A stretch of 64,000 nucleotides of DNA, taken from the NCBI GenBank assembly GCA_020698575.1, contig CM036243.1, positions 30,639,403 through 30,703,402 of the forward strand. Direction: 5' to 3'. This document shows, piece after piece, positions 33,081-45,773 of this stretch (position 1 is the stretch's first letter; each line of letters starts with the position of its first letter). Both the position numbers and the translations under genes were made by a program. Source of the DNA: Bostrychus sinensis (taxonomy: Eukaryota > Chordata > Actinopteri > Gobiiformes > Eleotridae). The notes below the pieces were generated by a model. That model searched no databases and was not told where the DNA came from. It saw nothing but the letters and a program-made list of their open reading frames with translations.

Positions 33081-35490
33081 GGCCAGGAGAAAGAGACTGG
33101 AAATCTCAGTGGGACTTTCCCGGTCAAACAGTAAAATGTTTCAGTGCAACTTACTACAGGACTGACGGACTTTACAGGGAGTGGAGGCCCCCCTGTACGT
33201 ATGCACTATAACTGAACTTTAGAAGGGTTAATTTTGGGCCCCTCTGACCCTGAAGCTTGGGACTCCCCTGACTATAGGCATTTGACTTTTTTATTCTTTA
33301 TTTGTTTTTTTATTTGGTCCTTTGCTGTTGCTTTAACCTCAGCTACAGATTTTTCCAGGCACTTTATGCATAAATTAGTGCAACACTGGTAATTCATTAT
33401 AAACTCCTAGGAATTGGACTCTACTGTTTGCACTGACAAAAATAGGCTGCCCAGGCTAATATTTGACTATGCTATACAGAGCAAAACTATTGATTTATCT
33501 GGTTTGGCACCTGATATAACATTTGCACTGTCACTGTGACATAAGCATGAATTTTCCTATAGAAGCCTCCGTCCCATAATATTTACTGGTGGAACAGATT
33601 GTAATAACAGAGGAAGCATTACAGATAAGGACAGTGCAGCAGTTTGCTTAGTCACTGTCCTTGGGTCAGTCTTTGTTCAACTCCACAATCAGAGCCAGCC
33701 ATGTTGAAAACCAGAGGAAATATAAAGTCTGGTAACACTAAAGAAGATAAATTAAAGATTGATGTGATTTAACTTTAAGATTTACTAAAACAAATCCATG
33801 TTTTTTTGACTCAAAGCCACTGCTAATCTCAACTCTCTCCAAGTCTGCAGACATAAGGAAGAGGCTTGGTCATTTTTTTTTTTTTTTTTTTTTTGCAAAG
33901 TCACCACCTCAAATTAGGTCGTCTAAATTTGTCCTTCCAGAGTAGTCTTTATGTGTTTTCATTGACGCGAAGTCCATCTTGTGTTTTGGGCTTTTTAGTC
34001 ACCCCTTGGAGGCGGATAAACACTCTTTCTGGGAAACCAATTCAGGAATGCAGCCCGGAAGAAAACGAAAAAAGAAAGTGTCCTTGCCGAGACGGGCCAC
34101 CCCCTCATCATTAAAGCGTTTACAGTTAAAGGGAAAGCCGGCGAACAATGATGTCTTTATGGGATGCTACATTATCGCTGTGCGCTGGTTAAAAAGTCAT
34201 GTCATTTTTGCTGGGATCTGCCATAACTCACTCTGTTCTGGGGCTGGGATGTTCGGAGCAGATGGTGTTTGGCACTCCATAAGCCACTCTGGAGGAGGGA
34301 AATGTCACGATAAACATCTGTATTTCAATCTGGCGCTTAGCCCAAAAAATAAAAACACCAAAGGACCTCTATGCTTCTCCACACTCTGTGCCAAAGTCAG
34401 GTTTTTAGGAAAGGATATGGTCAAAGAAAGGTGTCTCAATGTGCAAAAATACACAAAAATGTTTAGGATATTGTGCCCAAACCTGGATCTTCTAGTTCAG
34501 GGGTAAATCCTCTTTCCATTAAGCCACAAAATCCTTATATCTCAGCATTTTTCACCTTAGTAAAACCTTTGCACAGTGCTAGCTAATGAAACGGTATCTC
34601 CATTTGTGGTTGACTCATACCAGCTTCCCAAACTTTGAGAAGTGCCAGACATTTATCCCCACTAACCTTGTACAATTCCACTGTAAAATTTGCACATTTA
34701 ACTACTGGAAGTTATAGTCACATGTGGCCAAAAGCTTGGTTCGGTGGTGAAAGCTTTCCAGCTAAAATACACGGATCAAATAACTAATTTTTCTCAATTC
34801 CCAGAAATGAAAGCCATGAGGTACTTATCTACAATCATTGTTTTTCCTACAGATTAATGCTCAGCCAAATTACGATACTGATTACTTTTTGAGGAAATTT
34901 AAGAAATAACATTACAGATACAGATCATTTTCTTTTGGTATGAATATTATTACCCTTAACATGACTAATACTGACCAGTTAATGACTTTATTCTGCACAG
35001 TAGTGAAGTGACGTGACATGGTTGGACTGGTCCAATATGCTGCTGGGTGAGGGGTGCTTAGGCACAAAACACTGGAGTAAGTTAACCCAAAAACATCTAG
35101 GAGTGATGCATGCGGTTTTATTTATTAATCTGTATCGATACTTTATTCAAGTAATCAAATGAGAAGTGCATGAGTATTGAAATATCAATACCACGGTAAA
35201 TACAGATCTGCCCGTCACTACTTTAAATGATGAAGGAAGAAAGAGCTTTTTATGCCAGGATCTAAAGTGTTTGTTTTTTTTCTTTGCAAAATAACGAGCA
35301 CCACGTCTAATCCAACCTTTATTAAGTAAGTTATTATCTTGAATTCAGTGTGTAGTTTTGCATATAGTGGCAACATTGCAGGTTCAATTTGAGCAAAAAC
35401 AGAAACAGAAAGTTAAAATGTTTAATAATCACAAAGTACCCAATGGCAATGTACCAACACTATTTCAGATCTTTTAAAAATAAGAGTCCT

Positions 35491-37031
35491 GAGGCTGGTG
35501 TGTGTCTGTGTGAGGTTGGTGTGTGTCTGTGTGAGGTTGGTGTGTGTCTGTGTGAGGTTGGTGTGTGTCTGTGTGAGTTTGGTGTGTGTCTGTGTGAGGC
35601 CGGTGTGTGTCTGTGTGAGGTTGGTGTGTGTCTGTGTGAGGCCGGTATGTGTCTGTGTGAGGCCGGTGTGTGTCTGTGTGAGGCCGGTGTGTGTCTGTGT
35701 GAGGCCGGTGTGTGTCTGTGTGAAGTTGGTGTGTGTCTGTGTGAGGCAGGTGTGTGTTTGTGTGAGGCCGATGTGTGTCTGTGTGAGGCCGGTGTGTGTC
35801 TGTGTGAGGTTGGTGTGTGTCTGTGTGAGGCTGGCGTGCGTCTGTGTGAGGCTGGTGTGTGTCTGTGTGAGGCCGGTGTGTGTCTGTGTGAGGCCGGTGT
35901 GTGTCTGTGTGAGGCTGGTGTGTGTTTGTGTGAGGCCGATGTGTGTGGTGTGTAAGAGGTTGTGTATGTCTGTGTGAGGTTAGTGTGTGTCTGTGTGAGG
36001 CTGGCGTGCGTCTGTGTGAGGCTGGTGTGCCGTGTGCGTCTGTGTGAGGCTGGTGTGCCGTGTGTGTCTGTGTGAGGATGGTGTGTGTCTGTGTGAGGAT
36101 GGTGTGCGTCTGTGTGAGGATGGTGTGCGTCTGTGTGAGGCTGGTGTGTGTCTGTGTGAGGTTGGTGTGTGTCTGTGTGAGGTTGGTGTGTGTCTGTGTG
36201 AGGCTGGCGTGCATCTGTGTGAGGCTGGTGTGCCGTGTGCGTCTGTGTGAAGATGGTGTGCGTCTGTGTGAGGCTGGTGTGTGTCTGTGTGAGGTTGGTG
36301 TGTGTCTGTGTGAGGCTGGCATGCGTCTGTGTGAGGCTGGTGTGTGTCTGTGTGAGGTTGGTGTGTGTCTGTGTGAGGCTGGCGTGCGTCTGTGTGAGGC
36401 TGGTGTGTGTCTGTGTGAGGCCGGTGTGTGTCTGTGTGAGGCTGGTGTGTGTCTGTGTGAGGTTAGTGTGTGTCTGTGTGAGGATGGTGTGCGTCTGTGT
36501 GAGGCTGGTGTGCCGTGTGCGTCTGTGTGAGGCTGGTGTGCCGTGTGTGTCTGTGTGAGGATGGTGTGTGTCTGTGTGAGGATGGTGTGTGTCTGTGTGA
36601 GGTTGGTGTGTGTCTGTGTGAGGTTGGTGTGTGTCTGTGTGAGGCTGGCGTGCATCTGTGTGAGGCTGGTGTGCCGTGTGCGTCTGTGTGAAGATGGTGT
36701 GCGTCTGTGTGAGGCTGGTGTGTGTCTGTGTGAGGTTGGTGTGTGTCTGTGTGAGGCTGGCGTGCGTCTGTGTGAGGCTGGTGTGTGTCTGTGTGAGGCC
36801 GGTGTGTGTCTGTATGAGGTTGGTGTGTGTCTGTGTGAGGTTGGTGTGTGTCTGTGTGAGGTTAGTGGGTTTCTGTGTGAGGCTGGTGTGTGTCTGTGTG
36901 AGGCTGGCGTGCGTCTGTGTGAGGCTGGTGTGTCTGTGTGAGGCCGGTGTGTGTCTGTATGAGGTTGGTGTGTGTCTGTGTGAGGCCGGTGTGTGTCTGT
37001 GTGAGGCTGGTGTGTGTCTGTGTGAGGCTGG
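35491..37031. repeat. Minisatellite with a 21-bp unit (about 73 copies)
   Basis: The unit GGTGTGTGTCTGTGTGAGGCT and near variants (GTTG, GATG, GCCG and CGTGCG subtypes) repeat head to tail for about 1.54 kb. Longer blocks repeat: GTCTGTGTGAAGATGG occurs at 36241 and 36682, exactly 441 bp (21 units) apart. A shorter GTGCCGTGTG variant interrupts the phase in a few places. As the unit is a multiple of three, long frames stay open on both strands; they are by-products of periodicity. Confidence 0.97.
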
Positions 37032-38273
37032 AGCTAAAGCTATATTAGCTTCAGTAAACAGGAGACTACTTCAGGTTTACCGCCAGCTTTCTGTGCATTA
37101 ATTTTCTGTGCTGTACCGTCCCAATGGAAAAGCGCCTTTTGTATCTGTCCCAAGCCTGGTAAAAAAAGGGGTTGCATCTGCACACTATATGAAGCAAATG
37201 ACTGGCTGTTACAACTCAAGAAAGGAATTTTAATACAACTTTAGTAATATCATCTATACTTTAAGAGTACTATGGGAAAACGTGCAGAGGAGACATTTAT
37301 GTGTATTTTGCATGTACTACAGTCATCTTTTTAATACCAGTGGTTTTCATAAATGTCAGCTCATAATTACATTTTGATTTGAGAGCCCGGAGACCGCCTA
37401 TACACTTTTAAGCCATAAACAGATTGTGGATAAGTACCCCATAGAGAAACATTGTAAAAACAGAAGTACCCCTTTGTCCAGCGCAGAACCCAATAGGCGT
37501 CCCTTAAACACTTAGCGTTCATTACAACTTAACCCCAACGAGGTGAAGCGTTCAGGGCTGGCTCTGCTCTCATGTTTGAGGAGGAAGGGGGGTTGAGGAA
37601 ATGGTCTTTCCAGAGAAACGGCCAAAAAAATAATAAAAAAATGTGTGTTTCGCGCTACAACTTGGACCGAAGCCTAGAGCGGATCATCGAGAGCCTGAAA
37701 AATGAGAAATGTGCCGCTGACAGGCCCTATACTTCCCAGAGAGCACTGCCAGCTACTGTTTCCGTATCAGGTTTAAGTCTTTAAGGAAAATATTTTGATT
37801 GACTTTTAGCTGCGGGTGTGAGAGATGAAGTTTTTTTTTTTTTTTTTCCTATAAGAAAAGTCAAGTGAGGCCACAAGGAGCAGGGTTCGTGCTTTTGAGC
37901 CGTGTATTTTAGCTGTGTACTGGATTTAAATGGATAGTTTAATCTTAAAATAATTTATATTACAGTCTTTTTTCCTGTCTATATATAGAGTCAGAATGTT
38001 TAAATGAAACCCCACATAGAGGTCAAAGGGAAAAAAAACTAATTTGGGGTGGTTTAGTGTTCGTTACCTTTGATTTAGTCCCTCTTTTGATCAGAAATTT
38101 GACTGAACATTTACTACGTTTGTGGTTAATAAAGCCCTAACATCATTATAAGAGTATCCAATTATCGAAAAATTATATTGTTATTGCAATATTCAGCAAA
38201 GTTATCAAATGTTTTTCTAATATTGTGCAGCAGTGGTTGATCCTTGGTTTTACTGTCTATGGTAAAAATCATC

Positions 38274-38919
38274 TAAGGCTATGTTCACACTGCAGGTAAA
38301 TGTGGCCCAAATCTGACATTTTTTGCCCATATGTGACCTGTATCTGATGTTTTTGTGACAGTGTGAACAGCACTGATCTGATTTTTTCCAATGTGACTGC
38401 AGTCTGAATGGACAAGTCGCATTTAATCTGACTTTTACATCATCATCATCAACAGACAGCCCAATTGTGCACTAGAAGATGCGGGAATTGGCCTGATCAA
38501 AGGATAAAAAGCCTGGCAGACAGCGCTGATGGAGCTGGTCAGTGGAAAAAAAAAAGAGATTTTAAACTTAATTTGTATTTAAGATGACAATCCTGTTGAA
38601 GCTAGGTCACATCATAACTGTACAGACAAGAAATGCAATGAGAAATATTAAGAAATTAGGATTGAGGAGTGTCGTTGACAGCTGTATTCAAACATCTTCC
38701 ACAATATCCTCAACTTATGGATAAACTCTGAGTCAGTGAAGCCTCTCACATCACAGTCCCACCGCTCCAGGCTCCGTCAGGTCTTCTTTTGTGCATGCAG
38801 GTCACTTTAGAGCCGAAAACGGTTCACACACCAGACTGATGGAGGTCACATTTAAGCTGTAATGTCCAGCAAAAAAATCTGAATTGAGCATTAAGACCTG
38901 CAGTGTGAACGTAGCCTAA
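38274..38919. mobile_element. Miniature DNA transposon with 22-bp inverted ends
   Basis: Left end AGGCTATGTTCACACTGCAG (followed by GT) and complement of the right end AGGCTACGTTCACACTGCAG (followed by GT) differ at one position. The interior has GTGACCTGTATCTGA and AGTGTGAACAGCACTGATC motifs. It is non-coding and the target duplication is unclear. The short array of GTGTGAAC-related words is typical of a fish hAT-like miniature family. Confidence 0.75.
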
Positions 38920-40266
38920 AAACCTTAACATGCAGGAGAAAAATGCTAGCAATGTTCTTGTAAGATGCTGGTTGCGATAAAGAAACGTGAAAGTTGTCCT
39001 GTACAAGACGACAGGTCGCTATCGCAAGATTTTAGAGGCGACGTCCACTTTTCTTTATGCTAATGCCACACACAAAGGGAACACACATGATTGAGTTGTG
39101 ATTATCTTTAAAAGTAATCTTGTAGTTGTGATAAAATGCATTTTGCCAGTCTAATCTTTGTCACAGTACAATGAAGCTAGTGTTATTACTCCCGTCTGCT
39201 TCGCCAAACCCGAGCAGCAATGGCAACTGTTCAGCATAGGTCTGTATGTGTTCATCTACAAAACCACAAAGACCTCATAGACCGACTTCAGTAGACTAAA
39301 CCATCCCTTTAAGATCCTCCGTAATGACACAGTCCCTCCGGCGCTAAGCTTCAGGCACTTCAAGAAAGGCGTCACTTTACCAACACACTGCCTATTACCA
39401 CTGGAGACTCTTCTTAGTCTTTTTTAGCCCAAAACCCAGTCAGAAGTCACTGCCGGATACGTCTCACTCTTTCTCGCTTTCTTTCTTTCTTAGCGCTTCA
39501 CGTTTGCATTGCTATTTTTCCACATAAAGTAGCACCAAAGCTAACAAGAAGAAGAGACAACCATTCAGTCAAAATCTTTAGAAAAAGGTGCCATTGATTT
39601 TTTTGTTTTGTTTTTCTCAAAGGTGCTTGGTTGCTCCTACCACAGTGCAATTCAAAGGGGTCCTTGAAATTTTTTTTTATGTCCAACAACATTTAGAGAC
39701 CTTGGACAGTCGGTCTACATCTCCAGCAAAGACCATAGAAGAAGAAGAATTAGAAGAAGAAGAAGAAGAAAGGCAGATATTTAAACTCTAAAGAAGAGTG
39801 ATGCCCACTTGGTGAGCGGTGGCAACGCCAAATAAACAATTAAAAACAACAAAGGAACAACTTATTTGCTTTGTCTAGCTCTAACAAGTGTTTTTTTTTT
39901 TTCCTCTTTTACTCTATTTGCAAGAAGAAGTCAGGAAGGTGCGCTACATAATTAGGCCAGGGGCTGAGGAGGAGAGGGCGGCGAGGGCATTGAGGATTTT
40001 CGTGGGTTTAAAAATATAAAGCCGAAAGCAGATAAAAAAGAGCAGCGGGCCGCAGAGCTGAAACAACAAACACAAACGCTTTTACAGTCTGCTGGTACAA
40101 TAGTGCATTTAGGAGAGCGCCACATCAGCAGGCCCAACGTGAACAAATGTGTTTAAATACAGCTAAATCCACCATTAACAATTACAATACAAGAGAAAAG
40201 AGCTTATCACTATGCATTATAAGCTTGTTGAGTATATTTACTTAAGTATAATTTGATTTCTAAGTA

Positions 40267-40490
40267 CAGTTAAGGTCAAAATAATTAGTCCCCTTTAACA
40301 AAATCAAATAAAACCCTTAACTAAACCAAGTTGTTTTTAATGTTTTTGCACCAACAAGAACAAAGACATCATCTGCATAAGGCTAAATCAATATTTTTAT
40401 GTTTCCTGCAGGACAAAACAGTGCAAACACAGGGCAGTCAGTATTTTAGGAAAATAGTTCAAAGGGGGCTAAAAGTTTTGACCTTCACTG
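40267..40490. mobile_element. Tc1/mariner-type miniature element
   Basis: Left end CAGTTAAGGTCAAAATAATT and complement of the right end CAGTGAAGGTCAAAACTTTT form inverted termini, both continuing into AG(T/C)CCCCTTT. Each is flanked by TA (40265-40266 and 40491-40492), the usual Tc1/mariner target. It is 224 bp long with no coding capacity. It is related in plan, but not in sequence, to the element at 5205-5484. Confidence 0.88.
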
Positions 40491-40959
40491 TAGGTTGGAG
40501 AAGCTGTATTAGCATTAACAATTTTTGATGACAACAAATCTATCTCTAGTTCATGTCGTTTTCAGGCATTAGCTTTGGTTTAGGCTTTACGTAAGTTTTT
40601 AGCTCTTTGAACAAAAGCAATAAGCAAACACTTTACATGCTGCATTATTATGTGTATACAGTTAAACGGTTGTATACAGTGCAAAATCTACTTCTGTCCT
40701 GATGGTTTCCATTGCAACGTGTCCTTTGGAAAATGAATCAAGTAATCTGGAAGTAGTAAAAACTAGGGGGTGGAAATCTTTGAGCATCTCACAATTTGGT
40801 TCAGAAACAATGTATCGATTCATTGATGGACATTTTTTTGGTTCATGCCAACTTTTAATTAATGACATGATAAAAAAACAAAATAATACAGATTTTTAAT
40901 GTTTTATTTAATGTGAAAAGTAACTGTGCAGTATTAGTGTTTGATTAAAAGACACAATA

Positions 40960-41140
40960 TGCGCCACTGTATGGCTCAATGGTGGAGCAGCGGCGCATAT
41001 GCAGCAGGGCGACTACAGCCTGCCTCAGTATTGTGGGTTCGAGTCCGGACTCTGACACTTTGCCAAATGTCTTTGTCTGCTCTCTCCCCAATTTCCTACT
41101 ATGATCTGTCAAAAAAAGCCTAAAAAATGGCCATAAAACA
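40960..41140 (+). repeat. tRNA-derived SINE
   Basis: Box A TGGCTCAATGG at 40972-40982 and box B GGTTCGAGTCC at 41036-41046 are good polymerase III promoter matches. They are followed by a non-tRNA body (TTTGTCTGCTCTCTCCCC, ATTTCCTACTATGATCTGTC) and an A-rich tail. The wide A-B spacing excludes a working tRNA gene. Confidence 0.65.
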
Positions 41141-42191
41141 AAAGCAAAACATTAATATTTACATAAAATATAGGCATAGGCTAAACAAAGGTTTACTAAA
41201 ATGATTCAGAACCTTTTTTAAAGACACGAACAATGCATTGGAAAAATTATTAAGGTTCCCACCCCTGGTAAAAACTTATTACTAGTGAATATCTCACCAA
41301 TAAAACTGTGAAAGTTCAGCCTGGGCCTGCTGATAGATGCTTTAACTGTGGGCGAACAAGATAAAATACAAATATCAAACTCACTTTCTGTCTCTTTTTG
41401 AACTAAACAATAGGTTAATGATTGGCAGCATTGAAGCAGTGAGAGTTTTTTTTTTTTTTTGGTGTTCGAGTGATTCAGCAGTTTTGATTTTCTTTGGTCA
41501 CTTTGAATTAAGGTGCATTTTCTCTTTTCAGTGGTGGGGGTGAAATGGGGTCAAAAGTGTGAGAAAAAAAGGAATTAAAGCTCTGACAAAGAAAAGAACT
41601 GTTGTTTTTGAGGAAACAGCTGGTCTCGTCTCAGGACTCGTCACGTGGTTTTTATGTCAGTGACATTTCAGATGGCTATGTAATCTGAACGGTATGCAGC
41701 ACGTCCCTATAGGAGCCCAGCCAGATAGAAAAACACTTGCCTCTTTGTTTTCCATTGGCCCGGTCTCCTCCCACTTCCTTATATTTGCCTTTTCTCTATC
41801 CTCAAATGCCCTCCACTCTGCCCTCTGCTCACTTCCTCACTACCTACCTACTACCTACTACCGCTCCCCTGCCGGCAACTACGACCATTTTACAAAAAAA
41901 CAGTGCAATGTCTATTCATAGGCACAATGGGGTACAGCACAGACGTTAGGAGTAGAGTACAACTATGTTACACCCAGAGGCGCACACGGACACGCACAAA
42001 GACACAAAACGAAGATGTTAGCGTTAGCAGCAGCTCTGGCCTGGTCGTGTGTACGGTGCGGCCTTAAACACGAGAGGAAACGAGCCAGTGATTTACTCCC
42101 GTTAATGTTTACACGCCTCCTCGGTATCCAGATTTCGTTTTTTTTTTTTCCCCGGGGGTCTGGTAGTGAGAGGAGGTGAGAGGACGGAGGT

Positions 42192-45100
42192 TTATCCAGC
42201 TGAAGACTCCTCTCCCTGTGCGGGATCTTTTTGTTGGATCTGACCTCCAGCGCTGGCCGCCAAGATCCGCTGAACAAAGTCTTTGGTCCGACCGGCGACT
42301 AAGGGACCTGCGGGAGACACGAATACAAAAATACTGAGCCATTAACAACAACAATAAGATGCTTAATGAGTAAGTTTTGAGTAATCTTAAGAGGAGGCTA
42401 AAACAGTTCCTATTGGAGAACGAGAAAAGCTTTTAATTTTAATGTGTATTCTGTGTGCTCTTAAAAGCCATTAAGAAAATTAAGTAGATTTTTGGTTCCA
42501 CTTAAGAAATACTATAACTTAAATAAGTAATAGATTTAATAATATAATACTGTACTATATTTTTTACAATTTAAAATAAAATTTAAAAAAATAATTGGAT
42601 TGTATGCTAAAATTTAGGTAGGAAATTTGAGAATGTTTTTACAGGTTTCTGAAAATGTACTTCTTAAAGACAAAATAAAATAAGCTGATTAACAATCTCA
42701 TAAGGTGTGTATGTCTCATCAAAAGTAAAAGTTTTCGTAATTAAATTAAATATTATATGACTGTTGTTGTTTCACATCAAATATAAAAAATTTAATTATT
42801 CACTTGATTTAAAAAAAATCTTTCAGCTGCTCCCTTTCTTATTCAGGGCACCACAGTGAACCAGTTGTACAGTGATTCGTCAAGTTTTCTATGCCAGATG
42901 CCCTTTCCTGTCCCAACCAGCCACACATTGTGATTGGAGTGGGCAGAAACAATATGAGCTTCAAGCAAGGTTAGAACGATATTTATTAAACAAGGACAAC
43001 GTACAGAAAACATTCATGAGAAAAGATGCTCTGCACCAGATTTAACACCAAGCTCCATTTTCCATCTGTAGCCATGGACAGGTCACACACAAGCTAAAGC
43101 AACCAGGACAACAGCAGTCATTCAACATTTATTGATTCACAACCCACTGTCGACCCAAAACTATGTGCTTAGTAATAATAACACCAGATTCACACTGAGT
43201 GTGTTGCATGTGCGGCACTTCTCTGACCAGAGTCAGCTGGGAGCCCACGAGTTCACAGGAGATGAGCGAGTTTATGCTGGAAGTTATGAGTTCATGCAAT
43301 AATAACCATGTATACAGAGAACTGCAGGTAAAAAGCCACGTTTGCCTCTGACCACGATCTCCTGTTCAAGTTTAAAGCACAAAAGTCACAGAAATATATA
43401 CTTCAACCCTGGGTAAGGACACTACGTATATAAATACTGACTTTTTACTCACATTTAATGGTGTCCTGTCTCATTTGTGACCCGTGTCCCCAGTTAAAAC
43501 GTAATGTTCACAGTGCAATGTGAGCAAGAGCCTGCTTTTTATTTTGAAATTTACCGGATCCTCTTTACTGGTCCCAGGTCTGACTTCCTGTCTGGCTCGA
43601 TCTGCTCAACTTTATGCATGATGGCTCTGGCATCCGACAAAAACAGACTTGATACATATTTCTGTCGGAGCGCCGGACACGGAGACGTACTGCAGCACAG
43701 CCAGTGAACTCATTTGCATTGCGTTTGTTCCTTGCAGAGGTCGTACGGGCCACGTAACGAGCATGCAACGGATTCATTGTGAATTGGGCGTAATACTTTG
43801 TTCCCATTTCTTTTACTCACTCACCAGCACTGAGCACATTTATATGAAAAAAAATACTACAATAATAGAAATGCATTTATTCAGATAAATAGAAATATAT
43901 CAACATATAGATTTTGGACTGGCCTGAAATTGACCAGTTTTTCTTAGAGGTCTCCCTCTCCAGCACTGGGCAGCAACAAGAAAGGCTACTTATTATTACT
44001 ACTGCTGCTGGTGCATTCGTGTCCCTGCGCCTTAATGCTGGACATATGCATATAAAAGTACATCTCACAGAGACATTATTGTGTTTATTTACCGCTGGAC
44101 TCCCGGAGGATGTCTTCCAGTCTCTGAGTCATGCCTCTCTCATCTGCGTCGTCCTCCTCGCTGCTCTCCACTCTCCTCCGGATCACCTCCTTAATCCGCA
44201 GCAGAGCGCCCAGGAGGTTTTCTGTACATTAAAAAAAAAAGAAAAATATATTATAGGCCTATGATACAATTACACAGTCAGAGAGCCATTAGCCAGTCTA
44301 GACCCACACTTACACAGTAGACAACAACAACAACCACACAGCACAAAATACATACACTCGAATTAATAGGATTATGCAATTGGGAGCGTTATATAAGGCC
44401 GTTACATCAGGTCGACCAGGAGAGACTTAAAACAAACACAGACGAGTGAAGTGTAACGAATGAGGCCTAGACACTGGTGGAGGTGAAGAAGAAGGAGATG
44501 GAGAGTCTGAGGGGGCTGATGGTTCTGATGCTGCGGCCAACAGTAACACACAGGTGAAAGGAATGGATTGAATTTACGCAAACAGCTTTATTTCACCTTG
44601 ATAAAATCTGTCTGAGGCAAGAAAGATGTAAAACAAGGCTGGTGAAGAATATATTACTGAATATCTTTGCTGTATAGTACAGTGGTTCTCAAACTGTGAT
44701 ACAGGAACCACTGATGGTACAGAGGGTTCTTCTGATGGTACCAGTTCTGATTTAGGTTGATTTAAGCCCAGTTTAACTTCTGTTTTAGTCGTGATTTGAT
44801 CGGGGCTAGTCCTGGTTTCGACCTGATTTAGACCTGGTTTTGTCTTGCTTTCATCCTGCTTTTGTACTGGTTAAATCTTGGTTTAGTTCTAATTTAGTCC
44901 TGGTTTAGATCTGGATTAGACCTTTTGTAGTTATAGTTTAGTTCTTGTTTAGTCCTAGTTTAGACCTGGTTTTGATATGGGTTTAATCCTGTTTTTGTAC
45001 TGGTTAAATCCTGGTTTAGTTCTAACTTGGTCCCAGGTACTTGGAAAACCAAATACCTTTAGAAGTGGTACTTGTTTTAAAAGTCTGAGAATCTTAGGAC

Positions 45101-45726
45101 AGCATAGAAAAATCTGACCCAAACTGAGCACTGCTGGAGGAGAAGCACAATCATGTTTCTTTCCCTTTGTAGTGTTTGAAAACAATACAACCATGTTTAC
45201 ATGAATAGTAAGATTACAACAGTAGTGATATAAGCTCAGCAGATTACAATATACATAATTTCTATCAAGGAATTAGCATTACCTCTAAATATTGCAATAT
45301 TATATATTATATAATATATATATATATTATTTATACAATCATAGACTGTACCTTGTCCCTACAGGGCTACCATAGCTCTTTAGATTCTCAAAATGCACCT
45401 TTACATACATGGCAACAACAAGATATGCCAATCAGAGTTGCCAGATTAGAAAATAAATGATAAAAGGTTTCCTAAAGTAATATTTCAAAATAATTGTTTA
45501 AGCTAAGGTTGTATATAAACATTCATTACACAGAGATTTGTTAAACTTCCACTATTATCTCTCTAGGCTGCTTAAACACAGACAGAAATAAGTAATGTAA
45601 TAAGTACAGTACAGGTCCCACGTACAGTTTAACCTTCAAAAACAAGGAAATGTTCCTTTACTGGAGCAATGAAGGAGTCATTGTTTTGGCAAGAGAAAAG
45701 AGGAAGTGAGGGATGTAAGAGGTTAG

Positions 45727-45773
<47 letters not shown>

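Larger units (their letters stand above)
27600..42191. other. Gene-poor stretch between fam161a and the crebrf-like gene
   Basis: About 14.6 kb without a recognisable exon on either strand. It contains the repeats and elements listed separately (28138, 29669, 31130, 32406, 33009, 35491, 38274, 40267, 40960). The part nearest 42191 should include the 3' UTR of the crebrf-like gene, whose extent I cannot fix. About 34100-34340 is non-repetitive and could be a conserved non-coding element. Confidence 0.6.

Noticed and set aside
33979..34506. 175-codon + strand frame
   Set aside because: No family resemblance. The frame begins beside a poly-T tract and ends in repeat-like sequence. Better read as non-coding, possibly conserved DNA.
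35474..36655. 393-codon open frame on the - strand rich in T, H and P (and several + strand frames of C, V, L, E)
   Set aside because: It is a by-product of the 21-bp minisatellite, whose unit is a multiple of three; there is no unique sequence, start context or splice support.
44456..44560. Exon-like + strand stretch (LVEVKKKEMESLRG.. ending CACACAG/GTGAAA)
   Set aside because: It ends in a stop at the putative donor, has no partner exons and lies antisense in an intron. Could be an old LINE scrap.
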